DNA from: Prolixibacteraceae bacterium
GTDB taxonomy: Bacteria > Bacteroidota > Bacteroidia > Bacteroidales > Prolixibacteraceae
Direction of reading: 5' to 3'
Assembly (NCBI GenBank): GCA_028282705.1
Contig: JANQHI010000080.1
Location: forward strand, 1-64,000
DNA length: 64,000 nt
Position numbers and translations under genes: made by a program. Below, one piece after another: positions 36,215 through 44,330 of the stretch. Within the stretch, counting starts at the first letter, position 1; each line of letters starts with the position of its first letter. Below the pieces are notes generated by a model. The model had not been told where the DNA came from. It ran no database searches and saw only the letters and a program-made list of their open reading frames with translations.

Positions 36215-37339
36215 ATGAAAAGGTGCCTATTTATTGATCGTGATGGAACACTGATTGTTGAGCCTGCCAGTGATTTTCAGGTTGATTCACTGGAAAAGCT
36301 AGAGTTTGTGCCTAAAGTGATCAGGAACATGTATAACATATGTAAAAACCTTGACTATGAACTGGTGATGGTCACCAACCAGGATGGGCTGGGGCAGGAA
36401 GTTTTCCCTGAAGAAACATTTTGGCTTACTCACAATAAAATGCTCCTGACCTTGGAGAATGAGGGAGTAACTTTCAATGATATTTTAATTGACAGGAGTT
36501 TCCCTGAAGATAATGCCCCTACCAGGAAACCAAGGACAGGGCTACTAACAAAGTACCTTGAAGGTGGTTATGACCTCGAAAACAGCTTTGTAATTGGTGA
36601 CAGGCTCACTGACATTGAACTGGCTTTTAACCTGGGGGCTAAAGGGATACTCATTAGTGATGGGCAACTTACCAAAGAACTTGAACAATCAAAATTTGCC
36701 AGAAGTTGTGCATTGGTTACCAATGATTGGGATGAAATTTATGCCCAGGTAGCTACCCCAATCAGGACAGCATCTATTTCACGTAAAACCAAAGAGACTG
36801 ATATTTCTGTTAAAATTAACCTTGACGGGAATGGGCAATGCAGCATTTCCACTGGGTTAAAGTTCTTTGACCATATGCTGGAGCAAATTGGCAGGCATTC
36901 AGGCTGTAACCTGGACATTTCAGTAAAAGGGGACCTGTATGTTGATGAACACCACACCATTGAAGACACTGCCATAGCATTGGGCGAAGCCTTTCTAAAG
37001 GCCCTGGGTAACAAAGCAGGAATTGAACGTTATGGGTTTTGCCTCCCTATGGATGACTGCCTGGCACAGGTAGCACTCGATTTTGGTGGGCGCCCATGGC
37101 TGGTTTGGGATGCTGAGTTTAAACGTGAAAAAGTAGGTGATATGCCCACAGAAATGTTCCTGCACTTTTTTAAATCATTTTCTGATGCAGCCAAATGTAA
37201 TCTGAATATAAAAGCAGAAGGGCAAAATGAACACCACAAAATTGAAGCCATTTTTAAAGCCCTGGCAAAAGCTGTTAAAATGGCTGTCAAAAAAGATATT
37301 TTTAACTTTGAACTTCCTTCAACCAAAGGGAAATTATAA
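36215..37339 (+). CDS. hisB: Bifunctional histidinol-phosphatase / imidazoleglycerol-phosphate dehydratase
   Basis: Two enzymes are fused in 374 residues. The N-terminal HAD phosphatase (about 1-165) has the FIDRDGTL motif (Asp8, Asp10) and [12 protein letters not shown]. The C-terminal dehydratase (about 190-374) has [28 protein letters not shown] and the closing [11 protein letters not shown], with the paired histidines that bind manganese. It performs the dehydration before and the dephosphorylation after the HisC step. purU follows after 9 nt. Confidence 0.96.
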   Translation: MKRCLFIDRDGTLIVEPASDFQVDSLEKLEFVPKVIRNMYNICKNLDYELVMVTNQDGLGQEVFPEETFWLTHNKMLLTLENEGVTFNDILIDRSFPEDNAPTRKPRTGLLTKYLEGGYDLENSFVIGDRLTDIELAFNLGAKGILISDGQLTKELEQSKFARSCALVTNDWDEIYAQVATPIRTASISRKTKETDISVKINLDGNGQCSISTGLKFFDHMLEQIGRHSGCNLDISVKGDLYVDEHHTIEDTAIALGEAFLKALGNKAGIERYGFCLPMDDCLAQVALDFGGRPWLVWDAEFKREKVGDMPTEMFLHFFKSFSDAAKCNLNIKAEGQNEHHKIEAIFKALAKAVKMAVKKDIFNFELPSTKGKL

Positions 37340-37348
37340 TAGTTAAGT

Positions 37349-38233
37349 ATGAAAACCATAAAACCACTTAGGGAAAAAAAGGACACAGCCATCTTCCTTA
37401 TTTATTGCCCTGACAAACAAGGCATCCTGGCCACGGTAACAGAATTCCTGAACAGGAACAATGGGAACATTATCTACCTTGACCAACATGTTGACAGGGA
37501 AGAAAAAATATTTTACATGCGTGTTGAATGGGAATTGCATGGTTTTACTATCCCAACCGAAAAAATTGGTGAATATTTTGATACACTGATTGGCTCAAAA
37601 CTTCAGATGGTATGGAAACTGTACCTCTCTGAAGCTACTCCTAAAATGGCTTTGTTTGTATCGAAAATGCCTCATTGTTTGTTTGACATATTGTCTCGTT
37701 ACACAGCAGGAGAATGGGACGTGGAAATTCCACTAATAATCAGTAATCATAAAACATTAAAACCTGTTGCTGAAAGGTTTGGGATTGATTTTTACCATTT
37801 CCCTGTAACAAAAGAAAATAAAGAAGAGCAAGAGCTTGCAGAACTGGCATTGCTTAAGGAAAAAGGAATTGACTTTATTGTCCTGGCCAGGTATATGCAA
37901 ATCCTTTCTGAAGATTTTGTATCACATTACCCAAATAAAATTATCAATATCCACCACTCATTTTTACCTGCTTTTGCTGGTGCCAAGCCCTACCATGCAG
38001 CACGCGAACGTGGAGTAAAAATCATTGGGGCTACCAGCCATTATGTAACATCAGACCTTGATGCAGGCCCTATCATAGAACAGGATGTTACGCGTTGCAG
38101 CCATGTGGATACTGTACAAAAACTGGTCAGGAAAGGTAGGGATTTAGAAAAAATTGTACTTTCAAAGGCTGTTTATAAACACTTACAACGCAAAATCCTC
38201 GTTTTTAATAACAGGACAGTTGTATTTACTTAA
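37349..38233 (+). CDS. purU: Formyltetrahydrofolate deformylase
   Basis: It hydrolyses 10-formyl-THF to formate and THF, balancing one-carbon units. The 294 residues have an N-terminal ACT domain (about 15-90, IYCPDKQGILATVTEF) and a formyltransferase-fold domain with INIHHSFLPAFAGA and HYVTSDLDAGPIIEQD, which include the catalytic His and Asp. The ACT domain distinguishes PurU from PurN. Its location in a his operon may reflect the shared pool of purine intermediates: AICAR released by histidine synthesis needs 10-formyl-THF to re-enter purine synthesis. Confidence 0.95.
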   Translation: MKTIKPLREKKDTAIFLIYCPDKQGILATVTEFLNRNNGNIIYLDQHVDREEKIFYMRVEWELHGFTIPTEKIGEYFDTLIGSKLQMVWKLYLSEATPKMALFVSKMPHCLFDILSRYTAGEWDVEIPLIISNHKTLKPVAERFGIDFYHFPVTKENKEEQELAELALLKEKGIDFIVLARYMQILSEDFVSHYPNKIINIHHSFLPAFAGAKPYHAARERGVKIIGATSHYVTSDLDAGPIIEQDVTRCSHVDTVQKLVRKGRDLEKIVLSKAVYKHLQRKILVFNNRTVVFT

Positions 38234-38244
38234 ATGACATAATT

Positions 38245-38793
38245 ATGAAAACACTGGTTACCATCCTATTTTCTGTGATAGTATTTACTAGTACAGCCCA
38301 ACTAACTGAACTTCCTGAAAAAGAGATACCAAAAGAATATGGATATATTGTGAAAATTGGTAAAAAGTCACCTGACTTTAGCATGCAACTAACTGATGGG
38401 ACATTAATAAAACGAAGCAGCCTGAAAGGCAAAGTGGTTATGTTACAGTTTACAGCTAGTTGGTGTGGGGTGTGCAGGAAAGAAATGCCACATATTGAAA
38501 AAGACATCTGGCAAAAGCACAAATCAAACAAGGATTTTGCCCTCTATGGGGTTGACCTAAAAGAGCCTTTAGATAGAGTAGTAAAATTTGGGAAAGATAT
38601 TGGTATAACTTACCCTTTGGCACTTGATCTTGATGGAGGCATTTTTTACTCATTTGCAGCCCAAAATGCAGGCGTAACCAGGAACATCATTATTGATAAA
38701 ACAGGGAAGATTGTCTATATGACACGCCTGTTCAACATGGAAGAATTTAATGAGATGAAACAAGTAATTGACTTTTTATTACAGAACAGTTAA
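38245..38793 (+). CDS. Secreted TlpA-like thioredoxin-fold protein
   Basis: A 182-residue protein with a signal sequence (LVTILFSVIVFTSTAQ) and an AhpC/TSA-thioredoxin fold. The redox motif is TASWCGVCRKEMP near residues 71-83. It should act in the periplasm. It lies between purU and hisH with short gaps, so it would be expressed with the his genes, although no link to histidine synthesis is evident. Confidence 0.88.
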   Translation: MKTLVTILFSVIVFTSTAQLTELPEKEIPKEYGYIVKIGKKSPDFSMQLTDGTLIKRSSLKGKVVMLQFTASWCGVCRKEMPHIEKDIWQKHKSNKDFALYGVDLKEPLDRVVKFGKDIGITYPLALDLDGGIFYSFAAQNAGVTRNIIIDKTGKIVYMTRLFNMEEFNEMKQVIDFLLQNS

Positions 38794-38879
38794 CCATCTC
38801 ATAGAAAATAACTTATATTTTTATTATAGGCATTAACAAAAACCAGGAAATCCAATGCCTGTTAAAAGGTTTTTCATCA

Positions 38880-39482
38880 ATGAATTCTATTGTTATTATA
38901 AAATACAATGCAGGAAATATTGAATCAGTGAACAATGCTTTAAAAAGGCTGGGGTGTGAAGCTGATGTTACTGCTGACCAGGATAAAATCAAAGCTGCTG
39001 ATAAAGTAATATTCCCAGGGGTTGGGGAAGCCAAAACAACCATGAATTATTTGAAACAAACAGGGCTTGACAAAGTCATTGTTGAGCTGAAACAACCTGT
39101 ATTGGGTATCTGCCTTGGGTTACAGCTCATGTGCACCCACTCTGAAGAAAATGACACTGAATGCCTAGGGATTTTTGATGAAAAAGTAAAAAAGTTTGCC
39201 CCTAAACCAGGGAATGAATACATTGACAAAGTCCCCCATATGGGATGGAATTCAATTTATAACTTAAAAAGCAACATATTTGGGAAAGAATTAGAAAACC
39301 AATTTGTCTATTTTGTACATTCCTATTATGCAGCCTTTGGTGAGCATACTATAGCCACCTCAAATTATATCCTGCCTTTTAGTGCTGCTTTGCACAAGGA
39401 TAACTTCTATGCTACACAGTTCCATCCTGAAAAAAGTGGGACAATTGGTGCATCAATTTTAAAAAACTTTATTGACCTTTAA
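38880..39482 (+). CDS. hisH: Imidazole glycerol phosphate synthase, glutamine amidotransferase subunit
   Basis: It supplies ammonia from glutamine to HisF, which forms imidazole glycerol phosphate and AICAR. The 200-residue class I amidotransferase has NAGNIESV at the start, FPGVGEA, the nucleophile elbow GICLGLQLM with its cysteine, and the His-Glu pair in QFHPEKS. The partner HisF, and HisA and HisIE, are not encoded next to it; argB follows instead. HisH has no known independent role, so those genes must be elsewhere in the genome. Confidence 0.95.
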   Translation: MNSIVIIKYNAGNIESVNNALKRLGCEADVTADQDKIKAADKVIFPGVGEAKTTMNYLKQTGLDKVIVELKQPVLGICLGLQLMCTHSEENDTECLGIFDEKVKKFAPKPGNEYIDKVPHMGWNSIYNLKSNIFGKELENQFVYFVHSYYAAFGEHTIATSNYILPFSAALHKDNFYATQFHPEKSGTIGASILKNFIDL

Positions 39483-39491
39483 TTGAAATAC

Positions 39492-40265
39492 ATGGATCGT
39501 CTTACTATCATAAAAGTTGGAGGGAAAGTTGTTGAGAATGAACAAGAACTGGATAACCTGATTACTGAATTCCTGAAAATCCCAGGAAACAAAATACTGG
39601 TTCATGGTGGAGGGAGGACAGCTACAACCATTGCCTCACAGTTGGGGCATGAATCCAAAATGGTGGATGGAAGAAGAATCACAGACAAAAACATGCTGGA
39701 AGTTGTGACCATGGTATATGGTGGTTTGGTCAATAAAAAAATTGTGGCAAAGCTTCAAGCCCTTGGGTTTAGTGCTATTGGTTTAACAGGTGCTGACCTT
39801 AATGTGATAAGGGCAAAAAAACGACCAGTAAAAGATATTGACTATGGTTTTGTTGGTGATGTTGAAGAAGTAAACACCAGTGAACTAAGGCTACTGATCA
39901 ATGAAAATGTAATTCCTGTTATGGCTTCCCTCACCCATGATGGGAAAGGGCAATTATTAAATACCAATGCAGATACAATAGCCTCGAAACTGGCTTGTGA
40001 AATGGCATCATTCTACAATGTATACCTTATCTATTGCTTTGAAAAAAGAGGGGTACTAGCCAACCAAGATGATGAAAATTCAGTAATAAATGAGTTAAGT
40101 ATTACAAAATTTAAAGGCTTACAGGAAACAGGTGTTATTAATGCAGGCATGATACCAAAACTTGACAATGGGTTTAATGCCAAAAAAAATGGGGTAAAAG
40201 AGGTAGTTATTACCAATACAGGAAATATCTCGAGTGGTAAAGGAACCAGGCTGACACTTGAATAG
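39492..40265 (+). CDS. argB: Acetylglutamate kinase family (N-acyl-glutamate kinase)
   Basis: It phosphorylates an N-acylated glutamate in arginine synthesis. The 257 residues show the amino-acid kinase fold: IIKVGGKVV with the phosphate-binding lysine, LVHGGGRTATTIA, GRRITDKNMLEVV and a C-terminal AGMIPKLDNG motif. I start at ATG 39492; a TTG at 39483 is an alternative. Some Bacteroidota use N-succinyl instead of N-acetyl intermediates, and the sequence alone does not decide the substrate. It follows hisH by 9 nt, linking arginine and histidine genes in one transcript. Confidence 0.9.
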   Translation: MDRLTIIKVGGKVVENEQELDNLITEFLKIPGNKILVHGGGRTATTIASQLGHESKMVDGRRITDKNMLEVVTMVYGGLVNKKIVAKLQALGFSAIGLTGADLNVIRAKKRPVKDIDYGFVGDVEEVNTSELRLLINENVIPVMASLTHDGKGQLLNTNADTIASKLACEMASFYNVYLIYCFEKRGVLANQDDENSVINELSITKFKGLQETGVINAGMIPKLDNGFNAKKNGVKEVVITNTGNISSGKGTRLTLE

Positions 40266-40415
40266 CCCCTAACCTCCTGCTTTTCAAACACATGTTAATA
40301 AAAAAATCGCCCTATTCTTTTCATAATTGAACTTATTTTCGTAAGTTGCTGTTACCTTAAATGTGTGCTAATAAGGAAACTAACAATTAGAAGTTTCAAG
40401 TAGGGAGGAAATAGG

Positions 40416-41147
40416 ATGGCTAAGTTGGTAAGTAAAGATTGTAAGCTCTGCAAAGATAAGAGAGATTGTTGCTGTATGAATTGCTTTGAAGTAAACCAAA
40501 CAAACCTTTTTGAAGCACTTTCCATTGATCAAATAGAATCTCTTATTCTGGACAAAAAACAGATCCATTATAAAGCTGGTGAAACCATCATTAAACAAAA
40601 TACAAGCTCAACCCATGTAGTTTGTATCAAAGAAGGTTTTGCCAAAGTGTATGTGGAAGGCCTCAAAAATAAATCCCTGATTTTAAGCATCATTACCAAC
40701 ATGGATGTGGTAACAGGTGGCAGCATGTTCAATGGCAACATCAGGAACTACACCATTTCTGCATTAACAGATGTAACATGTTGCCTGATTGATTCTTCTG
40801 ATTTGGTTGAATTGTTCTCCAAAAACAATGATTTTGCGATCAGGATATTACAACACCATACCAAACAAAACAGCCTTTTGCTAAACAAGCTAGTTAACCT
40901 GACCCAAAAATATATGCCAGGCCGTGTAGCTGACACTTTGCTGTATCTAAAAAATAATGTATTTAAACAAAACCCATTTATACTACCCATTACCAGGCAG
41001 GATATGGCTGATTTATCCAATATGACAAAAGAAAGTTTTGTAAGGATATTGCATGAATTCAAGACATCTGAATTTATTAGGACAGAAGGGCATACCATTG
41101 AAATCCTGGATGAGGAAGCACTGCAATCCATTAGCAAAAATGGATAA
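40416..41147 (+). CDS. Crp/Fnr-family transcription regulator with Cys-rich N-terminus
   Basis: The 243 residues have a cyclic-nucleotide-binding-like sensor domain (about 30-145), a dimer helix and a C-terminal winged helix-turn-helix (ITRQDMADLSNMTKESFVRILHEF; parts RQDMADL and SFVRILHEF). The first 24 residues hold six cysteines in CKLCKDKRDCCCMNC, a pattern suited to an Fe-S cluster or redox sensing as in FNR, although the spacing is not that of E. coli FNR. A rare Shine-Dalgarno-like GGGAGG lies 7 nt before the ATG. It directly precedes the cytochrome cluster and likely controls it. Confidence 0.9.
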   Translation: MAKLVSKDCKLCKDKRDCCCMNCFEVNQTNLFEALSIDQIESLILDKKQIHYKAGETIIKQNTSSTHVVCIKEGFAKVYVEGLKNKSLILSIITNMDVVTGGSMFNGNIRNYTISALTDVTCCLIDSSDLVELFSKNNDFAIRILQHHTKQNSLLLNKLVNLTQKYMPGRVADTLLYLKNNVFKQNPFILPITRQDMADLSNMTKESFVRILHEFKTSEFIRTEGHTIEILDEEALQSISKNG

Positions 41148-41161
41148 TTGATATATATCAA
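41148..41161. promoter_or_regulatory. Perfect FNR/CRP-type palindrome upstream of the cytochrome cluster
   Basis: TTGATATATATCAA matches the FNR-box form TTGAT-N4-ATCAA exactly and starts at the base after the regulator's stop codon. It lies 164 nt before the first cytochrome gene, so the adjacent Fnr-like protein is the natural candidate to bind it. Confidence 0.65.
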
Positions 41162-41236
41162 TTTCTTTATTACTATTTCCCCTTTCTACTCAGTTGTAAA
41201 TATCAATTTTTAAGGGTAGATGTATCATTATCAACC

Positions 41237-41269
41237 TTTGAAAACAACTCCCTTTCTGCCTTAAATTTA
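41237..41269 (+). promoter_or_regulatory. Possible promoter of the cytochrome cluster
   Basis: TTTG (41237-41240) lies 21 nt before TAAATTTA (41262-41269), a 7/8 match to TAnnTTTG. Transcription would begin near 41276, about 120 nt downstream of the FNR-type palindrome. Confidence 0.4.
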
Positions 41270-41324
41270 CAATAGGGAACATATTTATCTATTATTATTT
41301 AAACCAATTCTAATTAAACATATC

Positions 41325-42401
41325 ATGAAATATCATTTAACTATTAAACTGATTGCATTAGGGTTCATCTGTACCTTTCTGGCAGCATCATGTGTAAAAG
41401 AAGGTCCAATGGGTATGGCAGGGCTTGATGGGGCTGATGGAGCTGATGGGAAAGATGGGGCTGATGGAAATGTAACTTGTATGGTTTGCCATTCAAGTGA
41501 TAACATTGATTTTATAACAGGGCAGTTTGCCATGTCAGTTCACAAAAGTGGGGTTAATGCTGTGGATTATGCTGGTGGGCGTTCATACTGTGCAGAATGC
41601 CACTCACATGAAGGGTTTGTCCAGTATGCTGAGTTTGGAGAAGTCTTAGGTGATATCTCTAACCCAAATGCATGGAGATGTGGTACTTGCCATGGGCTTC
41701 ATAAAACCTTTGAATCTGTTGATTATGCACTCAGGTTGTCTGACCCTGTTGTAGCAATATTTGACTCCAATGTAACAATGGACCTGATGGGAAATAGCAA
41801 TTTATGTGCAAATTGCCACCAGTCAAGAAGGGCAGGTCCTGAAGATGTGGATCAATATAGCAGGTCTGGTGCATTGGTAGATGCAGCCAATAATGGATTA
41901 TATGCAATTACCAGTACACACTATGGCCCCCACCATGGTGCACAAGCCAATGTTGTGGCAGGTGTTGGTTTTGTTGAAATACCTGGTTCTGTTGATTATC
42001 CTCAGGCTGGTACTGCAAAACACCTGTCAGAAGATGCATCTTGTGTGGGTTGCCACATGTATGAGTATGCCAACAGGCAGGGAGGCCACACATGGAACCC
42101 AAGTTTAAAATCTTGTAATGATTGCCATGGTGTTGAAAGTACAAACTTTGACTATGGGGGTGTACAATCTGACATCCATGACAAGCTGGAAGAATTAAGG
42201 GATAAACTACTTGCATTAGGTGTAATTGAATGGGTGGAGGAAGATCAGGCTTATGAACCTGTTGTTGGGACATATCCAATAATACAAGCAGAAGCATTCT
42301 TTAACTGGATAGGAATTGAAGAAGATCGTAGTTTAGGAGTTCACAATCCTAAATATGTAAGGGCATTGTTGATCAATACCCTGGAAGCATTGGAACAGTA
42401 A
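41325..42401 (+). CDS. Hexahaem c-type cytochrome lipoprotein with collagen-like stalk
   Basis: The 358-residue protein begins with a lipoprotein signal (FLAASC, Cys23). Directly after it come about seven Gly-x-y triplets (GPMGMAGLDGADGADGKDG and on, residues 27-47), a collagen-like spacer. Six CxxCH haem-attachment motifs follow: CMVCH, CAECH, CGTCH, CANCH, CVGCH and CNDCH. Several distal histidines (MSVHKSG, GPHHGA, HTWNP) could be axial ligands, giving bis-His haems. It is probably anchored in the outer membrane, with the stalk holding the haem domain away from it. First gene of the cluster after the Fnr-like regulator. Confidence 0.9.
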   Translation: MKYHLTIKLIALGFICTFLAASCVKEGPMGMAGLDGADGADGKDGADGNVTCMVCHSSDNIDFITGQFAMSVHKSGVNAVDYAGGRSYCAECHSHEGFVQYAEFGEVLGDISNPNAWRCGTCHGLHKTFESVDYALRLSDPVVAIFDSNVTMDLMGNSNLCANCHQSRRAGPEDVDQYSRSGALVDAANNGLYAITSTHYGPHHGAQANVVAGVGFVEIPGSVDYPQAGTAKHLSEDASCVGCHMYEYANRQGGHTWNPSLKSCNDCHGVESTNFDYGGVQSDIHDKLEELRDKLLALGVIEWVEEDQAYEPVVGTYPIIQAEAFFNWIGIEEDRSLGVHNPKYVRALLINTLEALEQ

Positions 42402-42416
42402 GCTTAATATAAACAA

Positions 42417-42440
42417 AGGTCCTGAAAAGTGGGCCTTTTT
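42417..42440 (+). terminator. Weak hairpin terminator after the hexahaem cytochrome
   Basis: AGGTCC (42417-42422) pairs with GGGCCT (42431-42436) around an 8-nt loop, then TTTTT. The six-pair stem may only lower expression of downstream genes rather than stop it. Confidence 0.55.
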
Positions 42441-42465
42441 ACTTGCAACTGAAATTCTTTATACA

Positions 42466-42858
42466 ATGAAGATTATAAAATACTTAATGGCTATAGTTGT
42501 TATTACCTTACTGTTTGGTGCATGTAAGTATGATTTTATACTTCCTGAAGAGATACCTGACCCCAATGACCCCAATACTGATGAGGTAAAATTTTCAGAA
42601 CAGGTGCTACCAATTTTTACCAATAATAACAATTGTACAGCTTGCCATGATACAGGAGGGCAAATCCCTGACTTAACTGCAGGGAATGCATATAATGCCA
42701 TAAATAACACACGTTATTTGAATTCAGTAAATCCTGAACAAAGCAGGATTTACACTGTAGCCCATCCTGATACTGATGGCCATAAGCAAAAGAAATACAC
42801 AGCTACACAGGCTGCTGTTATTTTGACATGGATCAAACAAGGTGCTAAAAACAATTAA
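42466..42858 (+). CDS. Monohaem cytochrome c lipoprotein
   Basis: A 130-residue protein with a lipobox (LLFGAC, Cys20) followed by an acidic Pro-rich spacer, then a single haem site NNNCTACHDTGG. No methionine follows the haem motif, so the usual His-Met ligation cannot form; histidines in VAHPDTDGHK are candidates for the sixth ligand. The form recalls cytochrome-like domains of Bacteroidota and Planctomycetes lipoproteins. It sits 11 nt upstream of the barrel gene, so it may partner the barrel at the outer membrane. Confidence 0.85.
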   Translation: MKIIKYLMAIVVITLLFGACKYDFILPEEIPDPNDPNTDEVKFSEQVLPIFTNNNNCTACHDTGGQIPDLTAGNAYNAINNTRYLNSVNPEQSRIYTVAHPDTDGHKQKKYTATQAAVILTWIKQGAKNN

Positions 42859-42869
42859 ATACTCACATT

Positions 42870-43823
42870 ATGAAAAAGATATTAATATGTATATTACTAC
42901 TTATCTTCTCTCTGAGTCATTTAATTGCGCAAGATACTGAAGATCAAGAAGTCAAAGTAAAAGATAAACCAGTCAGGTCACCCTTTGAAAGTGGGATACT
43001 GATTGATCATCAAACTTCTGTTGTCCCTGTTGAGAAGACCCTACAGTTTGTCATTCAGCACAAATTTGGGCCTATTGATAATGGCAGGACTGACCTTTGG
43101 GGAATTTATGCACCTGGAGCAAATGTAAGGCTGGCCCTTGACTATGTAGTTGCCAAAAATGTTCAAATTGGTGCAGGACTCACCAAAAAGAATAAATACA
43201 CTGATTTCAACCTGAAGTGGACTATTTTTGAGCAAACCAGGGAAAACAAAGTTCCTGTTGCTGTTACCCTTTATGGGAATATGGCTATTGATGGAAGGGA
43301 AAAAGATGCATTTGGCACTGGAAAAGTGAGAGTAGCTTTCCAGGAAGATAACATCAATGATTTTAAGTTTGTAGACAGGCTTTCTTATTTTTCTCAACTG
43401 ATTGTTGGAAGGAAATTTACAGATTGGCTGACCTTGCAAACTGCTGTTAGCTTCACCCATTACAATGCAACCAGGGTAACCAATGTACAGGTTCCTGATG
43501 GAAGATATATCCATGAAGACCATGATAAGGTTGGCCTCCATTTTAGTGGCAGGGCAAAAATATCTCCACAAACTTCATTTATTTTTAACTATGATGTACC
43601 TTTGAAAATAAAGGACATTTCAGAACAACTGGAATGGCTGGATTATCCAAACCCTAATTTGGCTTTAGGTTTGGAAATTGCAACCAGCACACATGCATTT
43701 CAGCTCTATGTGGGCAATGCTGATGGGATAATTCCCCAGGATATCATATTATATAACCACAATGACTGGACTGATGGAGGGCTGGCATTTGGATTTACAA
43801 TTACCAGGTTGTGGAATTTTTAG
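42870..43823 (+). CDS. DUF5777 outer-membrane beta-barrel protein
   Basis: The 317-residue protein has a signal peptide (ILICILLLIFSLSHLIAQ) and then a barrel-like pattern of amphipathic strands closing on an aromatic residue (ITRLWNF). The LIDHQTSVVPVEKTLQFVIQHKFG segment (in parts TSVVPVEKTLQF and IQHKFG) matches my recollection of the DUF5777 family, which often neighbours c-type cytochromes in Bacteroidota. Placed between lipoprotein and soluble cytochromes, it could act as the porin sheath of an electron conduit or as a channel for the substrate. Confidence 0.82.
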   Translation: MKKILICILLLIFSLSHLIAQDTEDQEVKVKDKPVRSPFESGILIDHQTSVVPVEKTLQFVIQHKFGPIDNGRTDLWGIYAPGANVRLALDYVVAKNVQIGAGLTKKNKYTDFNLKWTIFEQTRENKVPVAVTLYGNMAIDGREKDAFGTGKVRVAFQEDNINDFKFVDRLSYFSQLIVGRKFTDWLTLQTAVSFTHYNATRVTNVQVPDGRYIHEDHDKVGLHFSGRAKISPQTSFIFNYDVPLKIKDISEQLEWLDYPNPNLALGLEIATSTHAFQLYVGNADGIIPQDIILYNHNDWTDGGLAFGFTITRLWNF

Positions 43824-43845
43824 TAAAAAATAAAATCTTATAAAC

Positions 43846-44268
43846 ATGAAAAAGGCTTTAAATACACTATTATTAAGTGCTATAATTATTGGGGTAAGCG
43901 CCTTGTTGGTGGCATTTGTTTCCCCACAGGATAAAAAAGATGGAGGTGCATGGAATATACCAGCCAAGTACAAAGAGATGAAAAACCCACACAGTGATGA
44001 TGCATCACTTATGAAAGTTGGGAAGATGATGTACTCAAAGCATTGTAAATCATGCCATGGAAGTAAAGGGTTGGGAGATGGTCCCAAAGCATCCAGTTTA
44101 AAGACTAACATGAGGCCACTTAATGGTGCTGCATTCCAGTCACAATCTGATGGGGTTGTCTACTACCAATCATTCATTGGCAGGGATGAAATGCCAAACT
44201 TTGAGAAAAAGATTCCAGATGATGAAGATCGTTGGGCTATTGTAAATTATATGAGGTCACTCAAATAA
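43846..44268 (+). CDS. Class I monohaem cytochrome c
   Basis: A 140-residue protein with an N-terminal membrane segment or signal (LLLSAIIIGVSALLVAFV) and a standard cytochrome c domain: haem motif HCKSCHGSKGLGDGP and a probable Met ligand in GRDEMPNF, followed by the closing helix DRWAIVNYMRSL. Likely a periplasmic or membrane-tethered carrier that passes electrons between the multihaem proteins on either side in the cluster. Confidence 0.93.
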   Translation: MKKALNTLLLSAIIIGVSALLVAFVSPQDKKDGGAWNIPAKYKEMKNPHSDDASLMKVGKMMYSKHCKSCHGSKGLGDGPKASSLKTNMRPLNGAAFQSQSDGVVYYQSFIGRDEMPNFEKKIPDDEDRWAIVNYMRSLK

Positions 44269-44330
44269 AAATCAAAAATACACACTCAAGGAGCAGGATT
44301 CTGTTCCCTGATTTATTTAAAATCACCTGT

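Noticed and set aside
41908-42297. 129-codon minus-strand frame inside the hexahaem cytochrome gene
   Set aside because: Antisense shadow; its His/Gln/Pro-rich translation only mirrors the haem-motif codons on the plus strand.
44232-44330. Upstream in-frame ATG for the heptahaem cytochrome
   Set aside because: It overlaps the previous cytochrome gene and would bury the signal peptide behind 33 charged residues.
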